Assembly (NCBI RefSeq): GCF_014203235.1
Contig: NZ_JACHIN010000028.1
Span: 1-64,000, forward strand
From: Nonomuraea endophytica
GTDB taxonomy: Bacteria > Actinomycetota > Actinomycetes > Streptosporangiales > Streptosporangiaceae
Direction: 5' to 3'
Length of the DNA stretch: 64,000 nucleotides
The translations under genes and the position numbers were made by a program. Positions 16,822 through 24,529 of the stretch are shown here, in pieces (position 1 is the first letter of the stretch; each line of letters starts with the position of its first letter). The notes under the pieces were generated by a model. The model saw only the letters and a list, made by a program, of their open reading frames with translations. It did no database searches and was not told where the DNA came from.

Positions 16822-17978
16822 GCGCCCTCCTTCGTGGGGAGCCGCGCTCGCAGCGCCCAGCCGTCGTGCCCGTCGTCGATCGACAGGGTGCCGCCCGCGG
16901 TACGCACACGTTCCTCGATTCCCAGCAGGCCGGTGCCGTGGCTGCCGGCCTCGCGCCGCGCCTTGCCGCCGTCGTCGCGTACCTCCACCACCAGCTCGGC
17001 CGGGGTCCAGCGCAGGTGGACGGTCACCTCGACCGGTGGTTCGAGGTGGCGCAGCGCGTTGGTGATGCCTTCCTGCACGGTACGGACCGCCGCGACCTCG
17101 GCGCTCAGGCTCAGCGGCCGTCGCTCGCCCACCTCCGCGAACGTCACCGCGTGGAGCGGGCTCGCGGCCGAGGCCACGAGGTCGGGGAGGGCGTCCAGCG
17201 AGATCGGGACCTCTCCGCGCGGCGGCACGGTGGCCGGGCCCAGCGTGGCCAGCATCGCCCGCAGACCCTGGTGGGCGTCCCGGCCGGCCTCGGCGATGTC
17301 GCCGAGTTCGCGGCGGGTCGCCGGATCCGCCGTCGTCACCGCCGCGGCCTCGATCCGCGCGACCATGACGGTGACCGTGTGGGCGATCACGTCGTGCAGG
17401 TCGCGGCGGATGCTGGCCCGCTCGTCCGCGACCGCCTCGGCCAGGCGTACGCTCTCCGCTCGCCGGCTGGCCTCGCGCCTGCGGCGTACCAGCAGGGCGG
17501 CCAGCCACACGCCGACGACCACCAGCACCAGCAGCCCGCCCTCGATCAGGCGGGTCCAACCGGCGATGTCCGACGGCAGCCGGTCCCACGCCACCACCTC
17601 GTTGAGCACGATCCCGAGCAGCGCGACGGCCAGCGCGACCAGCGACGACCTGACCGGGACCAGGCCGGTCAGCCGCCACAACATGTAGGGGAAGCAGGCG
17701 GCCGACGGCAGCATGCCCGGTGACCAGCCCGGGAAGGGCATCGTCACCAGGACGAGCATGGCCAGCGCGCCGATCGTGTAGCCCACCCACGGGCGTCGAT
17801 TGACCATGACCGCGCCCACGTGGAGCAGGACGGCGGCACCGGCGACGACGAGGAGCTGCCACAGGTTCGCGCCGAGATACCTGGCGCCCACCAGGATGAT
17901 CACCGTCAGGAGACCCAGGACCGCGTGCGCCACCACCGTCGTCGCCGGCCAGGTGCTCCGGCGCTGGGAGGCTGTCAC
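16818..17978 (-). CDS. Sensor histidine kinase, NarX/DesK type
   Basis: This 386-residue membrane kinase has six hydrophobic segments in residues 15-175, a HisKA_3 dimerisation box (ERASIRRDLHDVIAHTVTVM, phospho-His in RRDLHDVIAH) and a C-terminal HATPase domain with VQEGITNALRH and GTGLLGIEERV. GTG at 17978 is chosen because GGAAGG lies 8 bases upstream; a GTG 57 bases further upstream would only add a basic leader. It is the first gene of the pair with the response regulator at 16141. Confidence 0.9.
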   Translation of the reverse strand: MTASQRRSTWPATTVVAHAVLGLLTVIILVGARYLGANLWQLLVVAGAAVLLHVGAVMVNRRPWVGYTIGALAMLVLVTMPFPGWSPGMLPSAACFPYMLWRLTGLVPVRSSLVALAVALLGIVLNEVVAWDRLPSDIAGWTRLIEGGLLVLVVVGVWLAALLVRRRREASRRAESVRLAEAVADERASIRRDLHDVIAHTVTVMVARIEAAAVTTADPATRRELGDIAEAGRDAHQGLRAMLATLGPATVPPRGEVPISLDALPDLVASAASPLHAVTFAEVGERRPLSLSAEVAAVRTVQEGITNALRHLEPPVEVTVHLRWTPAELVVEVRDDGGKARREAGSHGTGLLGIEERVRTAGGTLSIDDGHDGWALRARLPTKEGA

Positions 17979-18131
17979 GGTCGTCGCCTTCCGGTGGGCT
18001 CGTGGTGGGGAGCCGTACCTGGCTCGACCTGCCACAGGATAGCCAGCGGCGAGCGGTCCCCCGCCACGAACCCCGCCGATGAGCAGGCGCTTCCCTGAGC
18101 TTTGGTCAAGGTTGGTGGTGGTATTCGCTGA

Positions 18132-18707
18132 TCACGCTTGTGACGACCGGTATGAGGTGATGAGGCGGGCGAGGTGGCGGCCGGCGATGCGCAGGGGTTC
18201 CTCGCTCTCGGCGACCTGGGCGGCCATCTCGGCGCCCTCCAGCGTGCTGATCACTGTGTGCGCGAGCTCGTAGGCGATCTCTTCGGGCAACCCGCTGCGG
18301 CGCAGCCTGGCGCCGACCAGTTCCCGCCACGCGGCGAACTCCTCCTCCGCGGCGCGCTGGATGTCGGGGGCCCGGCCGGTGCTCTCCAGGGCGGTGATGA
18401 CGATGGGGCAGCCGTCCAGCCACTGGGAGGCGCGCAGTCCCTCCGCCAGTTCGTCGGCGCAGGCGGCGATCGCCACGGCCGGGTCGTCCTCGCGCTCCAG
18501 CGCCTCCCGCAGCATGTCGGCGAACTCCTGGCCGCCGTGCCGCACGGCCGCGATGGCCAGCTCCGTCTTGCCTCCGGGGAAGAAGTGGTAGACGGAGCCG
18601 AGCGTGGCCTCGGCCTCCTGGGAGATCTGCTTGAGCCCCGTGGCCGCGTACCCCTGCCGCTGCATCAGGCGGGCGGTGGTGCGGACGATGCGCTCCTTGG
18701 TCTTCAT
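18132..18707 (-). CDS. TetR-family transcriptional regulator
   Basis: This 191-residue repressor has the TetR HTH at residues 8-50 (VRTTARLMQRQGYAATGLKQI, then LGSVYHFFPGGKTELAIAAV) and a C-terminal ligand pocket of the TetR_C_33 kind (YHFFPGG-type, with WLDGCPIVITALE). It is divergent from the oxidoreductase at 18798, with two matching operator-like elements between them. It most likely represses that enzyme and itself, releasing on binding the enzyme substrate. Confidence 0.9.
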   Translation of the reverse strand: MKTKERIVRTTARLMQRQGYAATGLKQISQEAEATLGSVYHFFPGGKTELAIAAVRHGGQEFADMLREALEREDDPAVAIAACADELAEGLRASQWLDGCPIVITALESTGRAPDIQRAAEEEFAAWRELVGARLRRSGLPEEIAYELAHTVISTLEGAEMAAQVAESEEPLRIAGRHLARLITSYRSSQA

Positions 18708-18726
18708 GGCTCCGCATTCTATTGGA

Positions 18727-18788
18727 TAGAGCGTTCATTCTAGTGGCGTGCTACAGTCCCGTCTCACTAGATAGAACGTTCATTTTAG
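18727..18788. promoter_or_regulatory. Two TetR operator copies
   Basis: TAGAGCGTTCATTCTAG (18727-18743) and TAGAACGTTCATTTTAG (18772-18788) share 14 of 17 bases, each with a partly palindromic core (GAACGTTC in the second). The start-to-start distance is 45 bp. One copy sits near each divergent start, as expected for a TetR repressor that controls both genes. Confidence 0.75.
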
Positions 18789-18797
18789 GGAGGACGC

Positions 18798-19649
18798 ATG
18801 TCCGTCACCGTCATCGGCCTCGGCCCCATGGGGCACGCGATGGCCACCGCCTACCTGGACAAGGGCTACGACGTCACCGTCTGGAACCGCACCGCACGCA
18901 AGGCCGACGACCTGGTCGCCCGCGGCGCGCACCTGGCCCCGGGCGTGGAGGCGGCGCTCAAGGCCAACGAGCTCGTGGTGCTGAGCCTGACCGGCTATGA
19001 CGCCGTCCACGCCATTCTGGAGCAGGTGCCGCAGGCGCTGGCCGGCCGTACCGTGGTCAATCTGACCTCCGACACGCCCGCCAACGCGCGGACGGCGGCG
19101 GAGTGGGTGGCCTCGCACGGCGGGACGCAGATCACCGGCGGCGTGCAGACGCCGCCGCCCGGCATCGGCACGCCCGGCGTCTCGACGTACTACAGCGGCC
19201 CCGCCGACGCCATTGAGACCCACCGGGCCGCCCTCGAAGTGCTGACCGAAGTCGACTACCTGGGCGAGGACCCCGGCCTGGCCGCCCTCTACTACCAGAT
19301 CGGCATCGACATGTTCTGGACCGGGCTCGTGGGCTACCTGCACGGCCAGGCGATGGCGCGGGCGCACGGGGTGTCGGCGCGGCAGTTCCGGGAGCACGCG
19401 GTCAAGTCGCTGGACTTCGGGTACTTCGTGGAGCTCTACGCGCCGAGGATCGACGCGGGCGACCACTCCGGGGACATGGAGAACCTCGCGATGGCGGCGG
19501 CGAGCCTGGAGCACGTGGTGCGCACGGCCGAGGCGGCGGGGGTGGACGGGGCGATCCCGCGGGCCATCCTGGACACCTTCCGCCGGGGTATCGCCGCCGG
19601 TCATGGCCAGGACAGTCTCACCCGGCTCACCGACGTCCTGACGTCGTGA
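18798..19649 (+). CDS. NAD(P)-dependent oxidoreductase, imine-reductase-like
   Basis: This 283-residue enzyme has an N-terminal Rossmann domain (VTVIGLGPMGHAMATAYL, WNRT for NADPH) and a helical C-terminal dimerisation domain of the 6-phosphogluconate/beta-hydroxyacid dehydrogenase superfamily. The segment GGVQTPPPGIGTPG with YYSGP is typical of imine reductases rather than of hydroxyacid dehydrogenases. The residue at the imine-reductase catalytic D/Y position appears to be Tyr (about Y166 in ALYYQIGID). ATG 18798 follows GGGAGG. It is controlled by the divergent TetR gene. Natural substrate unknown; assignment as imine reductase is inference. Confidence 0.8.
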   Translation: MSVTVIGLGPMGHAMATAYLDKGYDVTVWNRTARKADDLVARGAHLAPGVEAALKANELVVLSLTGYDAVHAILEQVPQALAGRTVVNLTSDTPANARTAAEWVASHGGTQITGGVQTPPPGIGTPGVSTYYSGPADAIETHRAALEVLTEVDYLGEDPGLAALYYQIGIDMFWTGLVGYLHGQAMARAHGVSARQFREHAVKSLDFGYFVELYAPRIDAGDHSGDMENLAMAAASLEHVVRTAEAAGVDGAIPRAILDTFRRGIAAGHGQDSLTRLTDVLTS

Positions 19650-19966
19650 TGTGAGGGGGCGTCCGCTCGCGCGACCCGGCCGCCCCCGTTAGGCCGGATC
19701 GCGGTCCGATTTCCGCGGCTTCAGCGGACGCCCCCCACACTCCGGCTGGCGGGCCCCACCCCCCGGTCGAGGGCCCGACCGCCGTGGCGACCTCGTGGTC
19801 ACCGGTGAAACCGCCACATCAGGCCTGTGTGAGCCTTTCGGCTCGTCCCCCCCGATGCGGCGGTGCGGCTTCGATGCGGGCAACACTACGGTTGCGATCT
19901 TGTGGGCGAAACCCCGTTTACGGACAGCTCGTTGAACGGTCTGTAGTCATCGATATACGGAGCGTG
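19650..19966. other. Intergenic region with two hairpins
   Basis: No convincing gene is present. GGGGGCG (19655-19661) and CGCCCCC (19681-19687) form a stem just after the oxidoreductase stop and may end its transcription. A tight GAGCC-tttc-GGCTC hairpin is at 19831-19844. A 65-codon minus-strand frame (19689-19886) has odd composition (Pro, Arg and Gly) and no ribosome site, so it was not called. Confidence 0.55.
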
Positions 19967-21433
19967 TCAAGAGGGTGAGCGGTCACCCTCGCGCGACGAA
20001 CGGTCGATCAAGGGGCCCGCGGCCGGCTCGGGAAGGTGCATCCGCGCCATCATGGCCGCCACCCCGGCCGGGATCCGACCGGGGGTGAGCAGGGAAATCA
20101 TGACCATCACGGCGAAAGCCAGCGGCACCCCGACGGCCGGCGGGACGAACGGCTTCACGCCCACCCATTCCAGCCCCACAAGCACCGCCGTCAAGCCCCC
20201 ACCCGCCGCGAACCCCGCGACGGCGCCCGCGGGGGTCAGCCGCCGCCACCAGATGCCCAGCACCAGCAGCGGGCAGAACGTGGCCGCCGACAGGCTGAAG
20301 GCGGCGAGCACCAGCGCCACCGATCCCACGGGACCGCTCGTCGCGGTCAGGACCAGGGCGGCCACGGTCACCCCCGCCAGCGAGGCACGGAACGAGCGCA
20401 CCCCCGGCCGCGCCACACACGCCGACACCGCCCCCGACACCGCCCCGAGCACCCCGCACGACGTCGCGAGGAACGCCGCGAAGGCGCCGGCCGACAGGAC
20501 CCCGGTCAGCATGTTCCCGACGACGCCGGGCAACATCCGGGACGGCATCAGCAGCACGACCTCCTCGCCCCCCGCCCCGGGAAAATGCACGTTCCCCAGA
20601 ACTCCATATAAAGGGGGCACCACGGCGAACACCCCGAGCAGCACCTGCGCCGCCACGATCGACCGGCGCGCCCCGCGCCCGTCCGGGGCCGCGTAGACCC
20701 GGACCACGACGTGCGGCAGCCCCATGGTCCCGAGCGCGCAGGCCAGCAACACCGTCAGCACACCGGCCAGCGACTGGTCGCCAGAGCCGTACCCGCCGGA
20801 AAGCCCTTCGGCGGGGGGCAGCTGACCGCAGTGCCACGTGCACCACAGCAGCAGCCCCACACCGAGGAAGGCGACCAGCTTCACCCAGAACTGCGAGGCC
20901 TGCACGCTCGTGACGCTGCCCATGCCACCGGCCAGCGCCACACCGGCGGCGGTGCCGGCGACCGCCGCCCAACCGGCCCACGGCGGCAGCCCGGTCAGCA
21001 TCCGCGTGACGATCCCGGCCGCCTGGAACTGCGCCACGAGGAACAACAGCCCGATCCCCAGCACCCAGCACGTGGTGAAGCGCCGCAGCCGCGCCGAACC
21101 CAGCCGCCATTCCGCGAAGTCGGGCAGCGTGAACGTCCCGGACCTGCGCAGGGGCGCGACCACCAGCGCCAGCACGACCACGAACCCCGCCGCCGCGCCC
21201 ACCGGGTACCACAGCATGGGCGCACCGTGCGTGGCGATGAGCCCGGCCAGCCCCAGGCAGACGGCGGCGCCGGTGAACTCGGCGCCGATGGCCGCGCCGT
21301 TGCGCAACGGCCGCACCGCCCGCGCCGCCACGTAGAACTCCGCCACGCTGGTGTAGCGGCGCGGGCGGACGGTGCCCATGATCACGGCGAGGACGAGCAC
21401 GACGGCGATCCCGGCCAGCGCCGCGACGGTCAC
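19967..21433 (-). CDS. Sodium:solute symporter (monocarboxylate/acetate permease-like)
   Basis: This 488-residue permease has about 13 hydrophobic segments and SSS-family features: FYVAARAVRPLRNGAAIGAEFTGAA near the front (the Na+-site helix) and the family core with LPHVVVRVYAAPDGRGARRS. It resembles ActP/MctP-type carriers for acetate, pyruvate or lactate. GTG at 21433 overlaps the stop of the small membrane protein upstream (GTGA). It is the last gene of a four-gene unit with a LytS/LytTR system, which suggests that the sensed compound is the transported one, as in the BtsSR and YpdAB pyruvate systems of Escherichia coli. Confidence 0.85.
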   Translation of the reverse strand: MTVAALAGIAVVLVLAVIMGTVRPRRYTSVAEFYVAARAVRPLRNGAAIGAEFTGAAVCLGLAGLIATHGAPMLWYPVGAAAGFVVVLALVVAPLRRSGTFTLPDFAEWRLGSARLRRFTTCWVLGIGLLFLVAQFQAAGIVTRMLTGLPPWAGWAAVAGTAAGVALAGGMGSVTSVQASQFWVKLVAFLGVGLLLWCTWHCGQLPPAEGLSGGYGSGDQSLAGVLTVLLACALGTMGLPHVVVRVYAAPDGRGARRSIVAAQVLLGVFAVVPPLYGVLGNVHFPGAGGEEVVLLMPSRMLPGVVGNMLTGVLSAGAFAAFLATSCGVLGAVSGAVSACVARPGVRSFRASLAGVTVAALVLTATSGPVGSVALVLAAFSLSAATFCPLLVLGIWWRRLTPAGAVAGFAAGGGLTAVLVGLEWVGVKPFVPPAVGVPLAFAVMVMISLLTPGRIPAGVAAMMARMHLPEPAAGPLIDRSSREGDRSPS

Positions 21434-21732
21434 GGTCCCGCTCGTTCGGCCTGCTCGGCATGCCGCAGATGGCGTACGGCCAGCAGCACCCACACCGGCT
21501 GGACCCCCACCGACAGCGCCACCCACCAGCGCACGTCGGCGATCCCGGCGGCCAGCACCGGCGCGCCGACCAGCACGGCCAGCCCGGCCCCCGCGGTGAA
21601 GGCGCCCGCCGAGAGCTGCCGGCGCATGGCCGCCCGCGTCTCCGCGTCACGGGAGACGTCGGCGGGCGGCGCCGCATCCAGCCGCCCGACCGCGACGGGA
21701 CGACGTTCGACCAGCACGCGGCGCGCGGTCAC
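21430..21732 (-). CDS. Small two-helix membrane protein paired with the symporter
   Basis: This 100-residue protein has two hydrophobic helices (about 43-64 and 68-85) and a charged Arg-rich ends. It resembles the small DUF485/DUF4212-like partners that precede acetate-type sodium:solute symporters. GTG 21732 overlaps the response-regulator stop, and its own stop overlaps the symporter start, so all are translationally coupled. It probably aids membrane insertion or function of the symporter. Confidence 0.72.
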   Translation of the reverse strand: MTARRVLVERRPVAVGRLDAAPPADVSRDAETRAAMRRQLSAGAFTAGAGLAVLVGAPVLAAGIADVRWWVALSVGVQPVWVLLAVRHLRHAEQAERAGP

Positions 21733-22466
21733 TGCGCAAGCCGATGCTGGTTGACGAGCTGCTCGCGCACCTGCCTGGTGTGGCGGCGGCTGACGGGCAG
21801 CGTCTCCGTGCCGACGGTGAGCGTCACCTTGCCGCCCTCGAAACGCAGCTCGCTGACGTGGCGGGCGGAGACGAGCGTGCTGCGGTGCACGCGGATGAAG
21901 CCGACCCCGGCCCAGCGGCGTTCGAGCGCGGCCAGGGACATGCGCACGAGGTAGCTGCCGTCGACGGTGTGCAACCGGACGTAGTCGCCCTTGGCCTCGG
22001 CGAACCAGACGGCCTGCTGCGGCACGAACCTGGTGCGCCCGCCGAGCTCCACGGGGATGACGTCGTCGAGACCGCAGTCGTCGGGCGGCGCGGCGACCGC
22101 CTCCAGCCTGCGCACCGCTTCGGCCAGCCGGTCGGCGCGCACCGGTTTGAGCAGGTAGTCGACCGCCTGCAGCTCGAAGGCCTGCACGGCGCAGTCGTCG
22201 TGCGCGGTGACGAACACCAGGCGCGGCGGGCTGGGGAACCCGCCGATGAGCCGGGCCAGGTCGAGCCCGTCGAGGCCGGGCATGCGGATGTCGAGGAAGA
22301 CGCCGTCGAGCCGCTCCCCCGCACCGATCATCTGCACCATGTCCTGCAGCGCCGAGACCCCGTCGGCTGCGGTGAGGACCTGCTCCACCCTGCTGTCGCG
22401 GCGCAGCAGATAGGCCAGTTCCTCGAGAGCGGGCACCTCGTCGTCAACGGCCAGAACGCGTAGCAT
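21729..22466 (-). CDS. LytTR-family response regulator
   Basis: This 245-residue regulator has a receiver domain (LRVLAVDDEVPALEEL, Asp in GVFLDIRMPGLDG, LLKPV) and a C-terminal LytTR DNA-binding domain (FVPQQAVWFAEAKGDYVRLHT and the terminal FIRVHRSTLV, VSRRHTRQVRE). ATG 22466 was chosen; a GTG nine bases upstream is an alternative. It is downstream of the LytS-like kinase after a 57-base spacer and overlaps the following small membrane gene by four bases (GTGA). Confidence 0.91.
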   Translation of the reverse strand: MLRVLAVDDEVPALEELAYLLRRDSRVEQVLTAADGVSALQDMVQMIGAGERLDGVFLDIRMPGLDGLDLARLIGGFPSPPRLVFVTAHDDCAVQAFELQAVDYLLKPVRADRLAEAVRRLEAVAAPPDDCGLDDVIPVELGGRTRFVPQQAVWFAEAKGDYVRLHTVDGSYLVRMSLAALERRWAGVGFIRVHRSTLVSARHVSELRFEGGKVTLTVGTETLPVSRRHTRQVREQLVNQHRLAQ

Positions 22467-22532
22467 GCCGTCCACGCTGCCGCAAGAACGCCCAGCTCAC
22501 AAGCGACACGCCTACGTTGAGTAAAGATTTGA

Positions 22533-23672
22533 CTACAAAGAGCTAGGTCGGGTCTTGGGAACGCGCAGCCGTACGCGGGTGCCGGCGCCCAGCGCGGTCT
22601 CTACGGCGAGCCCGTAGTCCTCGCCGTAGATCTGGCGCAGCCGCACGTCGACGTTGGCCAGGCCGATGCCGCCGCCCTCGCGGCACGGGCCGTCGTCGAG
22701 CACCTGCCGGGCGTGCTCGGGGTCCATGCCGGCGCCGTCGTCCTCGACGGTGATGTGCGCCTCGGGGCCGGCGTCGCGGACCACGACGCGCACCTCGCCC
22801 GCGCCGCCGGCGGCGCGCATGCCGTGCTTGATGGCGTTCTCGACGAGGGGCTGCAGGCACAGGAACGGCACCGGCACCGGCAGCACCTCCGGCGACACCT
22901 GGACGGTGAAGCGCAGCTGGTCGCCGAACCGGGCGCGCTCCAGCAGCAGATACCGGTCGACGCAGGTCAGCTCGTCGGCCAGGGTCGTGAAGTCCTGGGC
23001 GCGGCGCAGCGCGTACCGGGAGAAGTCGGCGAAGTCGAGCAGCAGCTCGCGCGCGCGGCCGGGATCGGTGCGCACGAAGGAGGCGATGGTGGTGAGCGCG
23101 TTGTAGACGAAGTGCGGCGAGATCTGCGCGCGCAGGGCGCGCATCTCGGCCTCCAGCGCGCGGCGGCGGGAGGTGTCGAGCTCGGCGAGCTCCAGCTGGC
23201 CCGACACCCAGCGGGCGACCTCGGTGACGGTGCGCACGAGCGCCGCGCTCAGCTCCTCGTCATAGGCGGCCAGCGCGCCGACCACCCGGTCGTCGACGGT
23301 GAGCGGCACGACGACCGCGCCGTGCGGCTGCCCGGCGAAGACCTCCGCCCGGCCCGAGGTCAGCGCCGCGCGGGCGTGGTCGAGCACCTCGTCCGTGCAG
23401 GGCCCGTCCCACGCGAGGGCCGCGTCGGTGGAGGTGATCGCGAGCGCGTGGGTGCCGAGCAGTACGCGCAGATGCCTTACGGCCTTGCGTGCGGACTCCT
23501 TCGTGAGCCCGCCCCGCAGGGACGGCGCGGCCAGCGCGGCGATGTGCAGCGTCATGAACGTCGCCTCGTCCTTCCAGCCGCCTTCGGGCAGCTCGGGGCG
23601 GCGGCGCGCGACAAGGTAGCCGAGCGCGAATGCCAGGAGGGAGGCGAGCGCCACGAAGGCGGCGATCGACAT
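22533..23672 (-). CDS. LytS-like sensor histidine kinase
   Basis: This 379-residue kinase has one N-terminal membrane helix, a GAF-like sensor region (about 60-165), a His_kinase motif with the phospho-His in ISPHFVYNALTTIASFVR and a HATPase domain with LVENAIKHG and DDGAGM. It heads a unit of LytTR regulator, small membrane protein and symporter. Pyruvate or another monocarboxylate is a plausible signal by analogy with BtsS; this is not shown by the sequence. The start is ATG 23672. Confidence 0.9.
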   Translation of the reverse strand: MSIAAFVALASLLAFALGYLVARRRPELPEGGWKDEATFMTLHIAALAAPSLRGGLTKESARKAVRHLRVLLGTHALAITSTDAALAWDGPCTDEVLDHARAALTSGRAEVFAGQPHGAVVVPLTVDDRVVGALAAYDEELSAALVRTVTEVARWVSGQLELAELDTSRRRALEAEMRALRAQISPHFVYNALTTIASFVRTDPGRARELLLDFADFSRYALRRAQDFTTLADELTCVDRYLLLERARFGDQLRFTVQVSPEVLPVPVPFLCLQPLVENAIKHGMRAAGGAGEVRVVVRDAGPEAHITVEDDGAGMDPEHARQVLDDGPCREGGGIGLANVDVRLRQIYGEDYGLAVETALGAGTRVRLRVPKTRPSSL

Positions 23673-23716
23673 GCGGCAAACCGTAGCCCGTCACGCGGGG
23701 TGTTCGGGCGGAAACG

Positions 23717-24319
23717 CTACGGAGGCCCCTCCCCCGGCTCCTCTTGGTATGAGTAGCGCTGCTCTCGCCACGGATCCGCCACGTTGTGATAGCCGCGTTC
23801 CTCCCAGAAGCCGCGCCGGTCCTCCAGCAGGTACTCGATGCTGCGCACCCATTTCACGCTCTTCCAGGCGTAGAGATGGGGCACCACGACGCGCAGCGGG
23901 AAGCCCCGGTCGGGGCTGATGGGCTTGTCGTCGAGCTCGGTGGCGAACAGCGTCTCCGGGGCGGTGAAGTCGGAGAAACGGACGTTGGCGCTGTAGCCGT
24001 ACTCCGCCCAGATCATCACGTGCGTCACTCCGTCGGCGGGCGGCGCGGCGGCGAGGATCTCCTGCGGGCTGACGCCGCGCCACTCGTTCCCCATGATCGA
24101 GAACTTGGTGACGCAGTGGAAGTCGGCGAGCACGCCGGTGCGCGGCAGCTTCTCGAACTCCGGCCAGCTGAAGCGGTGCATCTCCCCTGACTTGGTGGCG
24201 CCGAAGACGCGGAAGTCCCAGCTGTCGGGCTTGAACTGCGGCACCCGGCCGTAGTGGATGACGGGCCGGCCGCGCGGGACGTACTGGCCTGGGGGCAGGC
24301 GCGACTCCTCCTCGTTCAT
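23717..24319 (-). CDS. Sulfite-oxidase-like molybdopterin oxidoreductase
   Basis: This 200-residue protein has the sulfite oxidase/YedY molybdopterin fold: WDFRVFGATKSGEMHRFSWPEFEKLP, the molybdenum-ligand cysteine in FHCVTKFS, and the YGYSANVRF and GFPLRVVVPHLYAWKSVKWV segments. There is no Tat signal, so it is cytoplasmic, and it lacks the C-terminal dimerisation domain of full sulfite oxidases. The start ATG 24319 lies upstream of a divergent aro leader. Substrate unknown. Confidence 0.87.
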   Translation of the reverse strand: MNEEESRLPPGQYVPRGRPVIHYGRVPQFKPDSWDFRVFGATKSGEMHRFSWPEFEKLPRTGVLADFHCVTKFSIMGNEWRGVSPQEILAAAPPADGVTHVMIWAEYGYSANVRFSDFTAPETLFATELDDKPISPDRGFPLRVVVPHLYAWKSVKWVRSIEYLLEDRRGFWEERGYHNVADPWREQRYSYQEEPGEGPP

Positions 24320-24372
24320 TCGGCCATCCTGTCATCGCCCGGCGTGCGGCTCGTCGCCGGGTGGGAGTGCGC

Positions 24373-24378
24373 TACTAT
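24373..24378 (+). promoter_or_regulatory. Predicted -10 box of the aro leader
   Basis: TACTAT ends eight bases before the leader-peptide ATG, so transcription would begin at or next to that ATG. No good -35 box is visible. A leaderless transcript is therefore likely. This is inferred from spacing only. Confidence 0.45.
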
Positions 24379-24386
24379 TGCGGCCT

Positions 24387-24458
24387 ATGCGCACCGCATT
24401 CATCTTTTGGTATGGCGACGGACCCGTGAGGACCGATCGCCATGTGGCGCTGCGCTAG
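24387..24458 (+). CDS. Aromatic-rich leader peptide of the DAHP synthase gene
   Basis: A 23-residue open frame begins MRTAFIFWYGDG and ends at TAG 24456-24458. It holds the codon run Phe-Ile-Phe-Trp-Tyr at 24399-24413, all three aromatic amino acids made by the pathway of the downstream gene. A terminator-like hairpin follows at 24473-24510, and the DAHP synthase gene follows at 24530. This is the classical architecture of transcription attenuation: ribosome stalling at scarce aromatic aminoacyl-tRNA would favour an alternative fold. The start has no ribosome site but a -10 box ends at 24378, so it may be leaderless. Confidence 0.82.
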   Translation: MRTAFIFWYGDGPVRTDRHVALR

Positions 24459-24472
24459 CACACACAGACGAT

Positions 24473-24510
24473 CGAAAGGCCCCGGGTCCGTAAGGATCCG
24501 GGGCCTTTCG
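24473..24510 (+). terminator. Attenuator hairpin upstream of DAHP synthase
   Basis: CGAAAGGCCCCGG (24473-24485) is perfectly complementary to CCGGGGCCTTTCG (24498-24510), a 13-bp stem with a 12-base loop whose inner part can pair further. A possible competing pair is ACGGACCCG (24418-24426) with CGGGTCCGT (24483-24491), which would break the stem. No U-run follows, as is common in high-GC actinomycetes. It lies between the aromatic leader peptide and the DAHP synthase gene. Confidence 0.78.
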
Positions 24511-24529
24511 CATGTTCAGAGGAGAAACC

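Noticed and set aside
19689..19886. 65-codon minus-strand frame after the oxidoreductase gene
   Set aside because: Low-complexity Pro/Arg/Gly composition and no ribosome binding site.
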